A DNA stretch of 64,000 bases. Source: Micromonospora andamanensis. GTDB taxonomy: Bacteria > Actinomycetota > Actinomycetes > Mycobacteriales > Micromonosporaceae. Positions within the stretch are counted from its first letter, which is position 1. Every line of letters begins with the position of its first letter. Position numbers and translations under genes: made by a program. The notes under the pieces were generated by a model. That model was not told the DNA's origin and did no database searches. It saw nothing but the letters and a program-made list of their open reading frames with translations. This document shows, piece by piece, positions 36,261 to 45,608 of the stretch. Location: contig NZ_BOOZ01000002.1 of assembly GCF_016863495.1 (NCBI RefSeq), forward strand, positions 310,001 to 374,000. The letters are read 5' to 3'.

Positions 36261-37190
36261 ATGCAGCGGTGGCGGGGGTACGACGCGGCACCCGGTGGCT
36301 GGGGACGGTCGGTCGTCACCATCGGCGTCTTCGACGGCGTGCACAAGGGGCACCAGGCGACGATCGGGCACGCCGTGGCGCGGGCCGGTGAACTGGGCGT
36401 GCAGTCGGTGGTGGTCACCTTCGACCCGCACCCGGCCGAGGTCGTGCGACCCGGCTCCCACCCGGCGGTGCTGACCGAGCCGTCCCGCAAGGCGGAGCTG
36501 ATCGAGGCCCTCGGGGCGGACGTGCTCTGTGTGATGCCGTTCACGCCGGAGGTCTCCCGGCTGTCGGCCGAGGCGTTCGTGCACGACGTGCTTGTCGAGC
36601 ACCTGCACGCCGCACTCGTCGTGGTGGGCGACAACTTCCGGTTCGGCCATCGGGCCGCCGGTGACGTGGCGCTGCTGGAGCGGCTCGGCCGCACGTTCGG
36701 CTTCGCCGTCGAGGCGCCACCGCTGGTGGCCGAGTCCGGCACGGTCTTCTCCTCGACGTACATCCGATCGTGCGTCGACGCGGGCGACGTGACAGCGGCG
36801 GCCAACGCGCTGGGCCGCCCGCACCGGCTGGAGGGGGTGGTCGTCCGCGGCGACCAGCGCGGGCGGGAACTCGGCTACCCGACCGCGAACCTGCTCTGCC
36901 ACAGGTACGCGGCGGTACCCGCCGACGGCGTCTACGCCGCCCGGATGGTCCGTCGGGGCCAGCGGGAGCCGCTGGCCGCCGCCGTGTCGATAGGCACGAA
37001 CCCGACCTTCTCCGGCCGGGAACGCCGGGTCGAGGCGTACGCGCTGGACTTCGACGGCGACCTCTACGGCGAGCGGCTGGCGCTGGACTTCGTGGCGCAT
37101 CTGCGGGGGCAGGTCCGCTTCGATGCGATCGAGCCGCTGATCGCCCAGATCGCCGAGGACGTCGAGCGGACCCGCCGGGTGCTGGGCTGA
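36261..37190 (+). CDS. ribF: Bifunctional riboflavin kinase/FAD synthetase
   Basis: A 309-residue enzyme making FMN and FAD. The N-terminal FAD synthetase half has VVTIGVFDGVHKGHQ, FDPHPAEV and STYIRSCVDAGDV; the C-terminal kinase half has VVVRGDQRGRELGYPTANL and SIGTNPTFSGRERRVEAYALDF. GGAGGAGC lies just upstream of ATG 36261. It follows truB by 52 nt and precedes rpsO, the standard order. Confidence 0.95.
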   Translation: MQRWRGYDAAPGGWGRSVVTIGVFDGVHKGHQATIGHAVARAGELGVQSVVVTFDPHPAEVVRPGSHPAVLTEPSRKAELIEALGADVLCVMPFTPEVSRLSAEAFVHDVLVEHLHAALVVVGDNFRFGHRAAGDVALLERLGRTFGFAVEAPPLVAESGTVFSSTYIRSCVDAGDVTAAANALGRPHRLEGVVVRGDQRGRELGYPTANLLCHRYAAVPADGVYAARMVRRGQREPLAAAVSIGTNPTFSGRERRVEAYALDFDGDLYGERLALDFVAHLRGQVRFDAIEPLIAQIAEDVERTRRVLG

Positions 37191-37215
37191 TCCGTCGTCG
37201 ACCCGCCAGTGGCCC

Positions 37216-37249
37216 TTGACCGGCCGCTTCGACCGGGGGCTGGTAGGCT
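37216..37249 (+). promoter_or_regulatory. rpsO promoter candidate
   Basis: TTGACC at 37216-37221 and TAGGCT at 37244-37249 lie upstream of rpsO. The 22-nt spacing is long, so perhaps only the -10 is used. The following roughly 130-nt leader is unusually long for this window and is structured. Confidence 0.4.
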
Positions 37250-37256
37250 GGCGGAG

Positions 37257-37350
37257 ACGTCGGCTGACCGACGTGGGGCCTCGCCTGCCTGCTCGACGCC
37301 GCGGGTGCGAGGACCGTCCGTCACCGGTGCCGTAGCCCGGCCCGACGGAC
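37257..37350 (+). promoter_or_regulatory. Structured rpsO leader, probable S15 autoregulatory element
   Basis: ACGTCGG-CTGA-CCGACGT (37257-37274) forms a 7-bp hairpin, and GTCCGTC (37316-37322) pairs with GACGGAC (37344-37350). S15 mRNAs in many bacteria carry leaders bound by S15 itself to limit translation. The match is by position and structure, not to a specific consensus. Confidence 0.4.
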
Positions 37351-37383
37351 AGCATCGAGACAACCCACCAGAACAGGGAGAAC

Positions 37384-37653
37384 ATGGCGCTCGACCAGCA
37401 GTCAAAGGCCAAGATTCGCGAGGAGTACGCGACCGCCGAGGGTGACACCGGGTCGCCGGAGGTGCAGGTCGCGGTCCTCACCAAGCGGATCGCCGATCTC
37501 ACCGAGCACCTGAAGGTGCACAAGCACGACCACCACAGCCGCCGTGGGCTGCTGCTGCTGGTCGGCCGTCGCCGCCGGTTGCTCAACTACGTACAGAAGA
37601 AGGACATCAACCGCTACCGGTCGCTCATCGAGCGGCTCGGCCTGCGCCGGTGA
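37384..37653 (+). CDS. rpsO: 30S ribosomal protein S15
   Basis: An 89-residue protein, the exact family length. Motifs are [20 protein letters not shown] and [25 protein letters not shown], which bind the 16S three-way junction. AGGGAG lies a few nt before ATG 37384. A long structured leader precedes it and a strong terminator-like hairpin begins 4 nt after its stop, separating it from pnp. Confidence 0.97.
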   Translation: MALDQQSKAKIREEYATAEGDTGSPEVQVAVLTKRIADLTEHLKVHKHDHHSRRGLLLLVGRRRRLLNYVQKKDINRYRSLIERLGLRR

Positions 37654-37656
37654 CGT

Positions 37657-37691
37657 GACGGGGGAGTGGCCCACCAGGTCACTCCCCCGTC
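37657..37691 (+). terminator. Terminator or attenuator between rpsO and pnp
   Basis: GACGGGGGAGTG (37657-37668) pairs perfectly with CACTCCCCCGTC (37680-37691), a 12-bp stem starting 4 nt after the rpsO stop. It would end rpsO transcription or partly read through into pnp. Confidence 0.65.
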
Positions 37692-37731
37692 GGCGTCCCA
37701 ACCGAGAAACGGGCCACGACCACCCAGACAA

Positions 37732-37836
37732 GGGAGCGTCGGCGTACCGGTCTCCGGTAGTGGCCTCCGGGCACCCCGGCATCCCGCCGGTGGTCCCGGG
37801 CGCTTCGATCGAAGACCGGCCGTCCGTACAGCTCCC
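37732..37836 (+). ncRNA. Actino-pnp-like structured 5' UTR element
   Basis: GGGAGC at 37732-37737 pairs with GCTCCC at 37831-37836, closing a region of several GC-rich short helices in the leader of pnp. The Actino-pnp RNA motif is known from this position in actinobacteria and is thought to control pnp, perhaps through processing. The call rests on position and the closing helix, not on a model match. Confidence 0.45.
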
Positions 37837-37874
37837 GCGTCGTGGCCCCCGATGCGAAGGAGCATTGAAGCAGC

Positions 37875-40235
37875 ATGACCGAGACCAAACTCGGCACCGA
37901 AATCCGCACCGCCGTGATCGACAACGGGTCGTTCGGCACCCGCGAGATCACCTTCTCGACCGGCCGGCTGGCCCGACAGGCCGCCGGCTCCGTCATCGCC
38001 CAGCTCGGCGAGACGGTCGTCCTCTCCGCCACCACCGCCGGCAAGCAGCCGAAGGAGCAGTTCGACTTCTTCCCGCTGACCGTCGACGTGGAGGAGCGGA
38101 TGTACGCCGCGGGCCGGATCCCCGGCTCGTTCTTCCGTCGTGAGGGCCGGCCCAGCGAGGACGCCATCCTCACCTGCCGCCTGATCGACCGCCCGCTGCG
38201 TCCCTCGTTCGTCAAGGGCCTGCGCAACGAGGTCCAGGTCGTCGAGACGATCCTCGCGCTCGACCCGCAGCACCCGTACGACGTCGTCGCGATCAACGCC
38301 GCGTCGATGTCGACGAAGCTGTCCGGCCTGCCGTTCTCCGGCCCGATCGGGGCCACCCGGATGGCCCACGTGGACGGCCAGTGGGTCGCCTTCCCGACCC
38401 ACGAGGAACTGGCTCGGGCGACCTTCGACATGGTGGTTGCCGGCCGCGCCCTGGCCGACGGCGACGTCGCGATCATGATGGTCGAGGCGGAGGCCACCGA
38501 GCACACCGTGAAGCTGGTCGCCGGTGGGGCGCCCGCACCGACCGAGGAGGTCGTGGCCAGCGGCCTGGAGGCCGCCAAGCCCGCCATCCGCGAGCTGTGC
38601 CGGGCGCAGAGCGAGCTGGCCGAGGTCGCTGCCAAGCCGGTCGCCGAGTTCCCGGTCTTCCTGGACTACCAGGACGACGCGTACGACGCGGTCGCCGACC
38701 TGGCCCGCGCCGACGTCGCCGAGGCCCTGCAGATCGCCGGCAAGGCGGACCGCGAGGAGGCCCTGGACGCGATCAAGCTGCGGGTGCACGAGGAACTCGG
38801 CGCCCGCTTCGAGGGCCGCGAGAAGGAGCTCTCCGCCGCCTTCCGTTCGCTCACCAAGTCCGAGGTGCGTAACCGGGTGCTGCGCGAGCAGGTCCGCATC
38901 GACGGCCGGGGTCCGCGCGACATCCGGCCGCTGAACGCCGAGGTGGGCGTACTGCCCCGGGTGCACGGCTCGGCGCTGTTCGAGCGCGGCGAGACCCAGA
39001 TCCTCGGCGTCACCACGCTCAACATGCTGCGCATGGAGCAGGCGCTGGACACCCTCTCCCCGGAGAAGTCCAAGCGCTACATGCACAACTACAACTTCCC
39101 GCCGTACTCCACGGGTGAGACCGGCCGGGTCGGCTCGCCGAAGCGCCGCGAGATCGGGCACGGCGCGTTGGCGGAGCGGGCGCTGATCCCGGTGCTGCCC
39201 TCGCGCGAGGAGTTCCCGTACGCCATCCGGCAGGTCTCCGAGGCGCTCGGCTCCAACGGCTCCACCTCGATGGGCTCGGTCTGCGCCTCGACGCTGGGCC
39301 TGCTCAGCGCCGGTGTGCCGCTGAAGGCGCCGGTCGCCGGCATCGCCATGGGCCTCATCTCCGACGAGGTCGACGGCAAGACCCAGTACGTGACGCTCAC
39401 CGACATCCTCGGTGCCGAGGACGCCTTCGGTGACATGGACTTCAAGGTCGCCGGTACCCGCGACTTCGTCACCGCGCTCCAGCTCGACACCAAGCTCGAC
39501 GGCATCCCGTCCGACGTGCTGGCCGCCGCGCTCCAGCAGGCCCACGAGGCCCGGCAGACCATCCTCGACGTGATGCAGCGGGCGATCGAGGCTCCGGCCG
39601 AGATGTCCGACTACGCGCCGCGGGTCACCACGGTCAAGATCCCGGTCGACAAGATCGGCATGGTGATCGGCCCGAAGGGCCAGACCATCAACGCCATCCA
39701 GGACGAGACCGGCGCCGAGATCTCCATCGAGGACGACGGCACCATCTACGTCGGCGCGACGAACGGTCCGTCGGCGCAGGCCGCGGTCGAGCGGATCAAC
39801 GCGATCGCCAACCCGACGCTGCCCAAGGTCGGCGACCGGTTCCTCGGCACCGTGGTGAAGACCGCCCCGTTCGGCGCGTTCGTCTCGCTGCTGCCCGGCC
39901 GCGACGGCCTGCTGCACATCTCGAAGGTGGGCGACGGCAAGCGGGTCGAGAAGGTCGAGGACTTCCTCAACGTCGGTGACCGGGTCGAGGTCGAGATCGC
40001 GGACATCGACCAGCGCGGCAAGATCTACCTGGACAAGGTCCGCCCGGAGGGCGCCGAGGCACCGGCTCCGGCCGAGGCGGACGGCGAGCGGCCGGCCGGC
40101 CGTGACCGGGGTGGCGACCGGGGTCCGCGGGACCGGGGCGACCGGGACCGTGGTGGCGACCGGGGCGGCCGTGGCCCCGAGGGCGGCGAGGGTGGCGGCG
40201 ACAACCGTCCCCGACGCCGCACCCGGCACAGCTGA
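37875..40235 (+). CDS. pnp: Polyribonucleotide nucleotidyltransferase (PNPase)
   Basis: A 786-residue phosphorolytic 3'-5' exoribonuclease. Two RNase PH domains flank a helical domain; the second has the catalytic [10 protein letters not shown] loop near residue 520 and the [13 protein letters not shown] loop. A KH domain follows ([11 protein letters not shown], near residue 598), then S1 (about 655-730), and a Gly/Arg/Asp-rich tail of about 55 residues (DRGGDRG-type repeats) that may bind RNA or partners. GAAGGAG lies 12 nt before ATG 37875. It also may add poly(A)-like tails in actinobacteria. Confidence 0.96.
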   Translation: MTETKLGTEIRTAVIDNGSFGTREITFSTGRLARQAAGSVIAQLGETVVLSATTAGKQPKEQFDFFPLTVDVEERMYAAGRIPGSFFRREGRPSEDAILTCRLIDRPLRPSFVKGLRNEVQVVETILALDPQHPYDVVAINAASMSTKLSGLPFSGPIGATRMAHVDGQWVAFPTHEELARATFDMVVAGRALADGDVAIMMVEAEATEHTVKLVAGGAPAPTEEVVASGLEAAKPAIRELCRAQSELAEVAAKPVAEFPVFLDYQDDAYDAVADLARADVAEALQIAGKADREEALDAIKLRVHEELGARFEGREKELSAAFRSLTKSEVRNRVLREQVRIDGRGPRDIRPLNAEVGVLPRVHGSALFERGETQILGVTTLNMLRMEQALDTLSPEKSKRYMHNYNFPPYSTGETGRVGSPKRREIGHGALAERALIPVLPSREEFPYAIRQVSEALGSNGSTSMGSVCASTLGLLSAGVPLKAPVAGIAMGLISDEVDGKTQYVTLTDILGAEDAFGDMDFKVAGTRDFVTALQLDTKLDGIPSDVLAAALQQAHEARQTILDVMQRAIEAPAEMSDYAPRVTTVKIPVDKIGMVIGPKGQTINAIQDETGAEISIEDDGTIYVGATNGPSAQAAVERINAIANPTLPKVGDRFLGTVVKTAPFGAFVSLLPGRDGLLHISKVGDGKRVEKVEDFLNVGDRVEVEIADIDQRGKIYLDKVRPEGAEAPAPAEADGERPAGRDRGGDRGPRDRGDRDRGGDRGGRGPEGGEGGGDNRPRRRTRHS

Positions 40236-40324
40236 CACGTGAACCGCTGACCGGCCGGGCGACACCGTCGCCCGGCCGGTTCGTCAACTCCTCCACCACC
40301 TCGTCGTACTGGAAGCAGGTTGCC

Positions 40325-41737
40325 GTGAGCCGCACCCGGCGTTCGTCTCTCCCCGCGATCACGACCGGGGTGACACCGCCAGGTGCCGGCCGGCACGCCA
40401 CCGCGACCGCTCGGGCCGCCGGTGGATCGACCCGGGCGGTGACCCGGACCCTGAGCGACGACCCGCTGGGCGGCACGGTGCGTCGCACGGTGCTGCCGAA
40501 CGGCCTGCGCGTGCTCACCGAGGCGATTCCGGCGATGCGCAGCGTCTCGTTCGGCATCTGGGTGGCGGTCGGCTCGCGGGACGAGACCGGCCCGCAGGCC
40601 GGTGCCGCCCACTTCCTGGAACACCTGCTGTTCAAGGGCACCCACAAGCGCAACGCGCTGGAGATCTCCTCGGCGATCGAGGCGGTGGGTGGCGAGACGA
40701 ACGCCTTCACCACGAAGGAGTACACCTGCTACTACGCCCGGGTGCTGGACGAGGACCTGCCCCTGGCCATCGACGTCATGTGCGACCTGGTCGCCGACTC
40801 GGTGCTGGAGCCGGCCGACGTGGAGACCGAGCGCGGCGTGATCCTCGAAGAGATCGCCATGCACGACGACGAGCCCGGCGACGAGGTGCACGACCTGTTC
40901 GCCCAGGCCGTCTACGGTGACCACCCGCTGGGCCGGCTGATCTCCGGCACCACCGACACCGTCACCCCGATGACCCGGCGGCAGATCCAGAGCTTCTACC
41001 GGCGACGCTACGTGGCGCCGCAGATCGTCATCGCCGCCGCCGGCAACCTCGACCACGCCGCCGTGGTGCGGCTGGTCCGCCAGGCGCTGCGGGGCACCCC
41101 GCTGGACACCGACCCGGCGGTGCCCGCTCCGCACCGGCCGGCCACTCCCGGCGTACGGACCCGGGCCGCCGCCACAGTGGTGGAGGTCAAGGAGACCGAG
41201 CAGGCGCACGTCGTGCTGGGCTGCCCGGGCATCGACCGGCTCGACGAGCGCCGCTTCGCCCTCGGCGTGCTGAACAACGTGCTCGGCGGCGGCATGTCCA
41301 GCCGGCTGTTCCAGGAGATCCGGGAGCGTCGTGGCCTCGCCTACTCCGTCTACTCCTACGCCAGCCAGTACGCCGACAGCGGCCTGTTCGGCGTCTACGC
41401 CGGCTGCGCCCCGAGTCGGGTCGACGAGGTGCTGGAGCTGACCCGGGCCGAGTTGGCCCGTACCGCCGCGGACGGCATCACCGACGCGGAGCTGGCCCGG
41501 GGCAAGGGAATGAGCAAGGGGTCCTTCGTGCTCGGCCTGGAGGATACCGGCTCCCGGATGAGCCGGCTGGCCAAGGGCGAGTTGCTCTACGGCGACCTGG
41601 TGCCGGTCAACGAGCTGCTCGACCGGGTCGACGCGGTCACCCTCGACGACGTCAACTCCCTCGCCGCCGAGCTGCTGAGCCGGCCGATGTCCCTCGCGGT
41701 CGTCGGCCCGTTCGCCGGCCGGCAGTTCACCGGCTGA
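40325..41737 (+). CDS. M16 family zinc metallopeptidase
   Basis: A 470-residue insulinase-family peptidase of the processing-peptidase-like class. The inverted zinc site HFLEHLLF is at about residue 98, with the distal Glu in ERGVILEEIAMHDDEP. The second, inactive half contains GGGMSSRLFQEIRERRGLAYSVYSY. A 40-residue Thr/Arg/Ala-rich N-terminal extension lacks a signal peptide. GTG 40325 is the first start. It follows pnp and precedes dapB, as in other actinobacteria; its substrate is unknown. Confidence 0.9.
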   Translation: MSRTRRSSLPAITTGVTPPGAGRHATATARAAGGSTRAVTRTLSDDPLGGTVRRTVLPNGLRVLTEAIPAMRSVSFGIWVAVGSRDETGPQAGAAHFLEHLLFKGTHKRNALEISSAIEAVGGETNAFTTKEYTCYYARVLDEDLPLAIDVMCDLVADSVLEPADVETERGVILEEIAMHDDEPGDEVHDLFAQAVYGDHPLGRLISGTTDTVTPMTRRQIQSFYRRRYVAPQIVIAAAGNLDHAAVVRLVRQALRGTPLDTDPAVPAPHRPATPGVRTRAAATVVEVKETEQAHVVLGCPGIDRLDERRFALGVLNNVLGGGMSSRLFQEIRERRGLAYSVYSYASQYADSGLFGVYAGCAPSRVDEVLELTRAELARTAADGITDAELARGKGMSKGSFVLGLEDTGSRMSRLAKGELLYGDLVPVNELLDRVDAVTLDDVNSLAAELLSRPMSLAVVGPFAGRQFTG

Positions 41738-41767
41738 TCCGCCCGTACGTTCGGTGGTCGGTGGTGA

Positions 41768-42616
<849 letters not shown>

Positions 42617-42685
42617 ACGCGTGCTCGTGCAGGCCAGGCCCGAAATGACGTCGACCCGCAGCCGGGGCACCCATAGGCTGCGCCG

Positions 42686-43159
42686 ATGATCGACTCTGGC
42701 CTGACCGACCGGCGCGGACGCCGGATCACCCTTCGCCCGGTGGACGACGACAACTGGCGGGCGGTCGCCGACGTGGCCCCGCGCGACGACCAGCGTGACT
42801 GGGTGCCCGCGCTGGCCGCCCGGTACCTGCTGCTGACCGAGCGGTCCGAGGTGTGGAACTCGCTTGCCGCCTACGCCGACGACACGGTGGTCGGGCACGT
42901 CATGTGGGGTGTCGACGAGGACGGGTCGCGGTGGATCGGCGGCATGCTCATCGACGCCGCGCAGCAGGGCTGTGGGGTCGGCCGGGCGGTGGTCCGGACC
43001 CTCTGCGACTGGTTGGCCGCCCAGGGCCGCCCGGTGCGCCTGTCGTACCACCCGGAGAACAGCTCGGCGGCGCGGCTGTACGCCAGTCTCGGCTTCGCGC
43101 CCACGGGCGTCTGGGAGGACGACGAACTCGTCGCGGAGCTGGCCGAACCCCGGGGTTGA
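42686..43159 (+). CDS. GNAT family N-acetyltransferase
   Basis: A 157-residue GNAT enzyme with the acetyl-CoA loop QGCGVGRAVVRTL (Q/R-x-x-G-x-G/A) and a C-terminal ENSSAARLYASLGFAPTG motif. It is related to the spermidine/spermine acetyltransferase-like group by its RPVDDDNWRAVADV opening, but the acceptor is unknown. ATG 42686 lies 6 nt after TAGGCT (42674-42679), so it is probably leaderless. Confidence 0.85.
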   Translation: MIDSGLTDRRGRRITLRPVDDDNWRAVADVAPRDDQRDWVPALAARYLLLTERSEVWNSLAAYADDTVVGHVMWGVDEDGSRWIGGMLIDAAQQGCGVGRAVVRTLCDWLAAQGRPVRLSYHPENSSAARLYASLGFAPTGVWEDDELVAELAEPRG

Positions 43160-43173
43160 CGCGGCCCGCCCGG

Positions 43174-43755
43174 TCAGCTCGCCCGGGGCGGTTCGGTGGG
43201 GACGGCGACGTGCAGGCGCAGCTGGGGGACCAGCATGTCGTCGACGTCAAGCGCGCGTCCCGCGCCGTCGGGCTCCCAGCCGGCGGTGCTGAGGAACTTG
43301 CGGGACGCCTGGTCGCCCTCGAACACCCACGCCACCGCGCGGTCGAAGCCGGACTCCCGCCACAGGTCGACGCTGGCGGCGAGCAGCCGGGAACCGTGCC
43401 CGCGTCGGCCCCACCGAGGTTCGACGAGCAGGTCGGTCACGGCCACCACGTCCGCGCCGAGCGCCTCGGCCGGTTCGTTCGGGGCCAGCGCCTCGGCGTC
43501 GGCCGGACCGGAGGCGGCGAAGCCCACCAGATACGATTGTTCGGCCTGTTCGACGGCGACAAGCACCCGGTGGGTGTCGCCGGGTGGCCTGCGCACCGAG
43601 GCGTCCCAGCGTTCGGCGAGCGATGCCTCGTCGAGGCCGTCCAGCACGTCCCGGGGCAGCAGCCGCCGGTAGGCGACCCGCCAGGTCGCGAGCTGGATGC
43701 GGGCGATCTCGGCGGCGTCCTCCGGACGCGCCGGGCGGACGTACCCGAGACTCAT
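43174..43755 (-). CDS. GNAT family N-acetyltransferase
   Basis: A 193-residue GNAT protein. It has the opening YVRPARPEDAAEIARIQLATWR, a core VVAVTDLLVEPRWGRRGHGSRLLAAS with the acetyl-CoA-binding R-x-x-G-x-G loop, and FLSTAGWEPDG near the end. ATG 43755 follows a minus-strand TAGGCT box by 8 nt. It converges on the upstream GNAT gene with a 14-nt gap and diverges from the GT87 gene. Acceptor unknown. Confidence 0.85.
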   Translation of the reverse strand: MSLGYVRPARPEDAAEIARIQLATWRVAYRRLLPRDVLDGLDEASLAERWDASVRRPPGDTHRVLVAVEQAEQSYLVGFAASGPADAEALAPNEPAEALGADVVAVTDLLVEPRWGRRGHGSRLLAASVDLWRESGFDRAVAWVFEGDQASRKFLSTAGWEPDGAGRALDVDDMLVPQLRLHVAVPTEPPRAS

Positions 43756-43790
43756 GGCACGACAGCCTACGCAGGGCGAGGGAGACGACT

Positions 43791-45080
43791 GTGGCGCAGG
43801 GTGCCAGGCGGACGGCCGGACAGGTCGCCGCGGTGATCGTGCTCGCCGTCGCGGTGGCCGGGTTCCTGTCCGTGGCGGCGGTCCGGCACGGCTTCTTCGA
43901 CCTGCACGTCTACCGGGGCGCTCTGGTCTGGTGGGTGCACGATGGCGGGGAGATCTACGACTACCTCAAGCCCGGCACCCAGTACGGCTTCACCTACCCG
44001 CCGTTCGCCGCGCTTGTGATGCTGCCGATGGCGTACCTGTCCTGGCACGCGGCGATAGTGGTGAGCGTGGCCGCCGGCGTGGTGACCACCGCGGTGCTGA
44101 TCTGGTGGCTGCTGGATCCGGTCGCCCGGCGCGCCGGTTGGACCCGCTGGTTCACCTTCGCGGTGGCGCTGTGCCTGGTCGCCGCCTTCGAGCCGATGCG
44201 CGAGACCATCAATTTCGGCCAGGTCAACACGCTGCTGCTCTTCCTGGTCGCGGTGGACCTGCTCCGGCTGTTGCCGGGCGGCAGCCGATGGGCCGGGATC
44301 GGCATCGGCCTGGCCACCGCGATCAAGCTCACCCCGGGCATCTTCATCGTCTACCTGCTGGTGACCCGACGGTGGCGTGCGGCGGTGACCGCGTCGGGCG
44401 CCGCGACCGCCGCGACAGTTGTCGCCGCGGCGCTGTTCCCGGACGCCTCGCGGGAGTTCTGGACCAGCGCGCTGTGGAACACCGCGCGGGTCGGTGAGCT
44501 GGCCTTCGTCTCCAACCAGTCCCTGCGTGGCGTGGTGGCCCGGCTCGACCCGCAGAGTCCCAGCACGCTGGCCTGGCTGCTGCTGGTCGCCGCGACGCTC
44601 GTGCTCTGGGCGTGGCGGTCCCGGGTCGCCGCGTCCGTCGGCGACGAGGCCACCGGCCTGGCCCTGACCGGCGCGGTGATGTGCCTGGTCAGCCCGGTCA
44701 CCTGGGTACATCACCTGGTCTGGCTGCTGCCGGGCCTGCTGCTCCTGCTGGACCGGGGCATGGCCGCGCCGCCGGGCGGTCGCCGACGCCGGGTCCTGCT
44801 GGCCTGCGTGGGCATCGGGTACGCGTTCCTGATCAGCCGGATCGTCTGGGCGTGGGAGGAGGACTTCTCCGGCCTCGACGGTTTCCTGTTCAGCAACACC
44901 TACGTCTGGATCAGCCTGGCGCTGCTGGCCTTCCTGCCGGTGCGCCGCCCCGCCGTAGCCTGGTCTTCGGGGGATTCAACAGCCGTCGAGCCGGCCGCTG
45001 TACCGCAGCTCGACAAGCCCGATCGCCGGTCGCCCGCCGGACAACGGCACCGGATAGGTCGACCGCTCACCGTCCGGTGA
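43791..45080 (+). CDS. GT87 (DUF2029) membrane mannosyltransferase-like protein
   Basis: A 429-residue polytopic protein of the GT-C fold, like actinobacterial polyprenyl-phosphomannose-dependent mannosyltransferases of lipid and lipoglycan synthesis. The first periplasmic loop has FFDLHVYRGALVWWVHDGGEIYDY with the family Asp and the TYPPFAALVM motif; about ten helices follow, including FGQVNTLLLFLVAVDLL and SPVTWVHHLVWLLPGLLLL. GTG 43791 has GGGAG upstream. The last 35 residues are hydrophilic and lie opposite the end of a convergent GNAT gene (105-nt overlap); a frame shift near 44,955 would end the protein at a TAG there instead. Confidence 0.82.
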   Translation: MAQGARRTAGQVAAVIVLAVAVAGFLSVAAVRHGFFDLHVYRGALVWWVHDGGEIYDYLKPGTQYGFTYPPFAALVMLPMAYLSWHAAIVVSVAAGVVTTAVLIWWLLDPVARRAGWTRWFTFAVALCLVAAFEPMRETINFGQVNTLLLFLVAVDLLRLLPGGSRWAGIGIGLATAIKLTPGIFIVYLLVTRRWRAAVTASGAATAATVVAAALFPDASREFWTSALWNTARVGELAFVSNQSLRGVVARLDPQSPSTLAWLLLVAATLVLWAWRSRVAASVGDEATGLALTGAVMCLVSPVTWVHHLVWLLPGLLLLLDRGMAAPPGGRRRRVLLACVGIGYAFLISRIVWAWEEDFSGLDGFLFSNTYVWISLALLAFLPVRRPAVAWSSGDSTAVEPAAVPQLDKPDRRSPAGQRHRIGRPLTVR

Positions 45081-45530
45081 CAACCCGGCCCGCTCGTAGA
45101 ACCGGCGGGCCCGGTCGTTGTCGGCCAGCACCCAGAGCCGGTACTCCGTCCAGCCGAGCTGCCGCAGGCCCGCCCGCGCCGCCGCGAACAGGGCCCGCGC
45201 GGTGCCGTCACCCCAGTGGTCGGGCGTGACGTAGAGGCTGACCACCTCGCCGTACGCCGGGTCGAGGTCGCCACGGTCCTGGTTGTTGCGGTACGGCCCG
45301 AAGGTGGTGAACCCGACGGGCGTGCCGTCCTCCTCGGCGAGCAGGGTGGTGAACGGGTGGTCCGGGTCGGCCGTGCCGAGGGCCCGGCGGCGCTGCGCCC
45401 AGGCGACGGGGTTGAGCAGGTTCAGCACCTCGTCCGGCATGATCCCGGCGTAGCCGGCCTGCCAGCCGCGTACGTGCACCCGGGCGACCGCCTCGGCGTC
45501 GTCGGGCTCCTCGCGGCGGATGCTGGGCAT
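44976..45530 (-). CDS. GNAT family N-acetyltransferase
   Basis: A 184-residue GNAT enzyme. IRREEPDDAEAVARVHVRGWQAGYAGIMPDEVL is the typical start; VVSLYVTPDHWGDGTARALFAAARAGLRQ and LWVLADNDRARRFYERAGLSPDG are the acetyl-CoA and C-terminal motifs. The loop reads W-G-D-G-T-A rather than the R-G-x-G-x-G norm. ATG 45530 is the start of the fold; a minus-strand TAGAAC lies 7 nt upstream. Its 3' end overlaps the convergent GT87 gene by 105 nt. Confidence 0.83.
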   Translation of the reverse strand: MPSIRREEPDDAEAVARVHVRGWQAGYAGIMPDEVLNLLNPVAWAQRRRALGTADPDHPFTTLLAEEDGTPVGFTTFGPYRNNQDRGDLDPAYGEVVSLYVTPDHWGDGTARALFAAARAGLRQLGWTEYRLWVLADNDRARRFYERAGLSPDGERSTYPVPLSGGRPAIGLVELRYSGRLDGC

Positions 45531-45608
45531 GGAAGTAGTTCTAGGCGGCCCGGGGCGGCAGGTCCAGCGTCCGCACCGATGTCGTACGCCTGTCGTAGCC
45601 TGCCTGCG

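Noticed and set aside
37614..40265. An 883-codon minus-strand open frame opposite pnp
   Set aside because: Caused by GC-biased codon positions of pnp; no domain pattern or ribosome-binding site.
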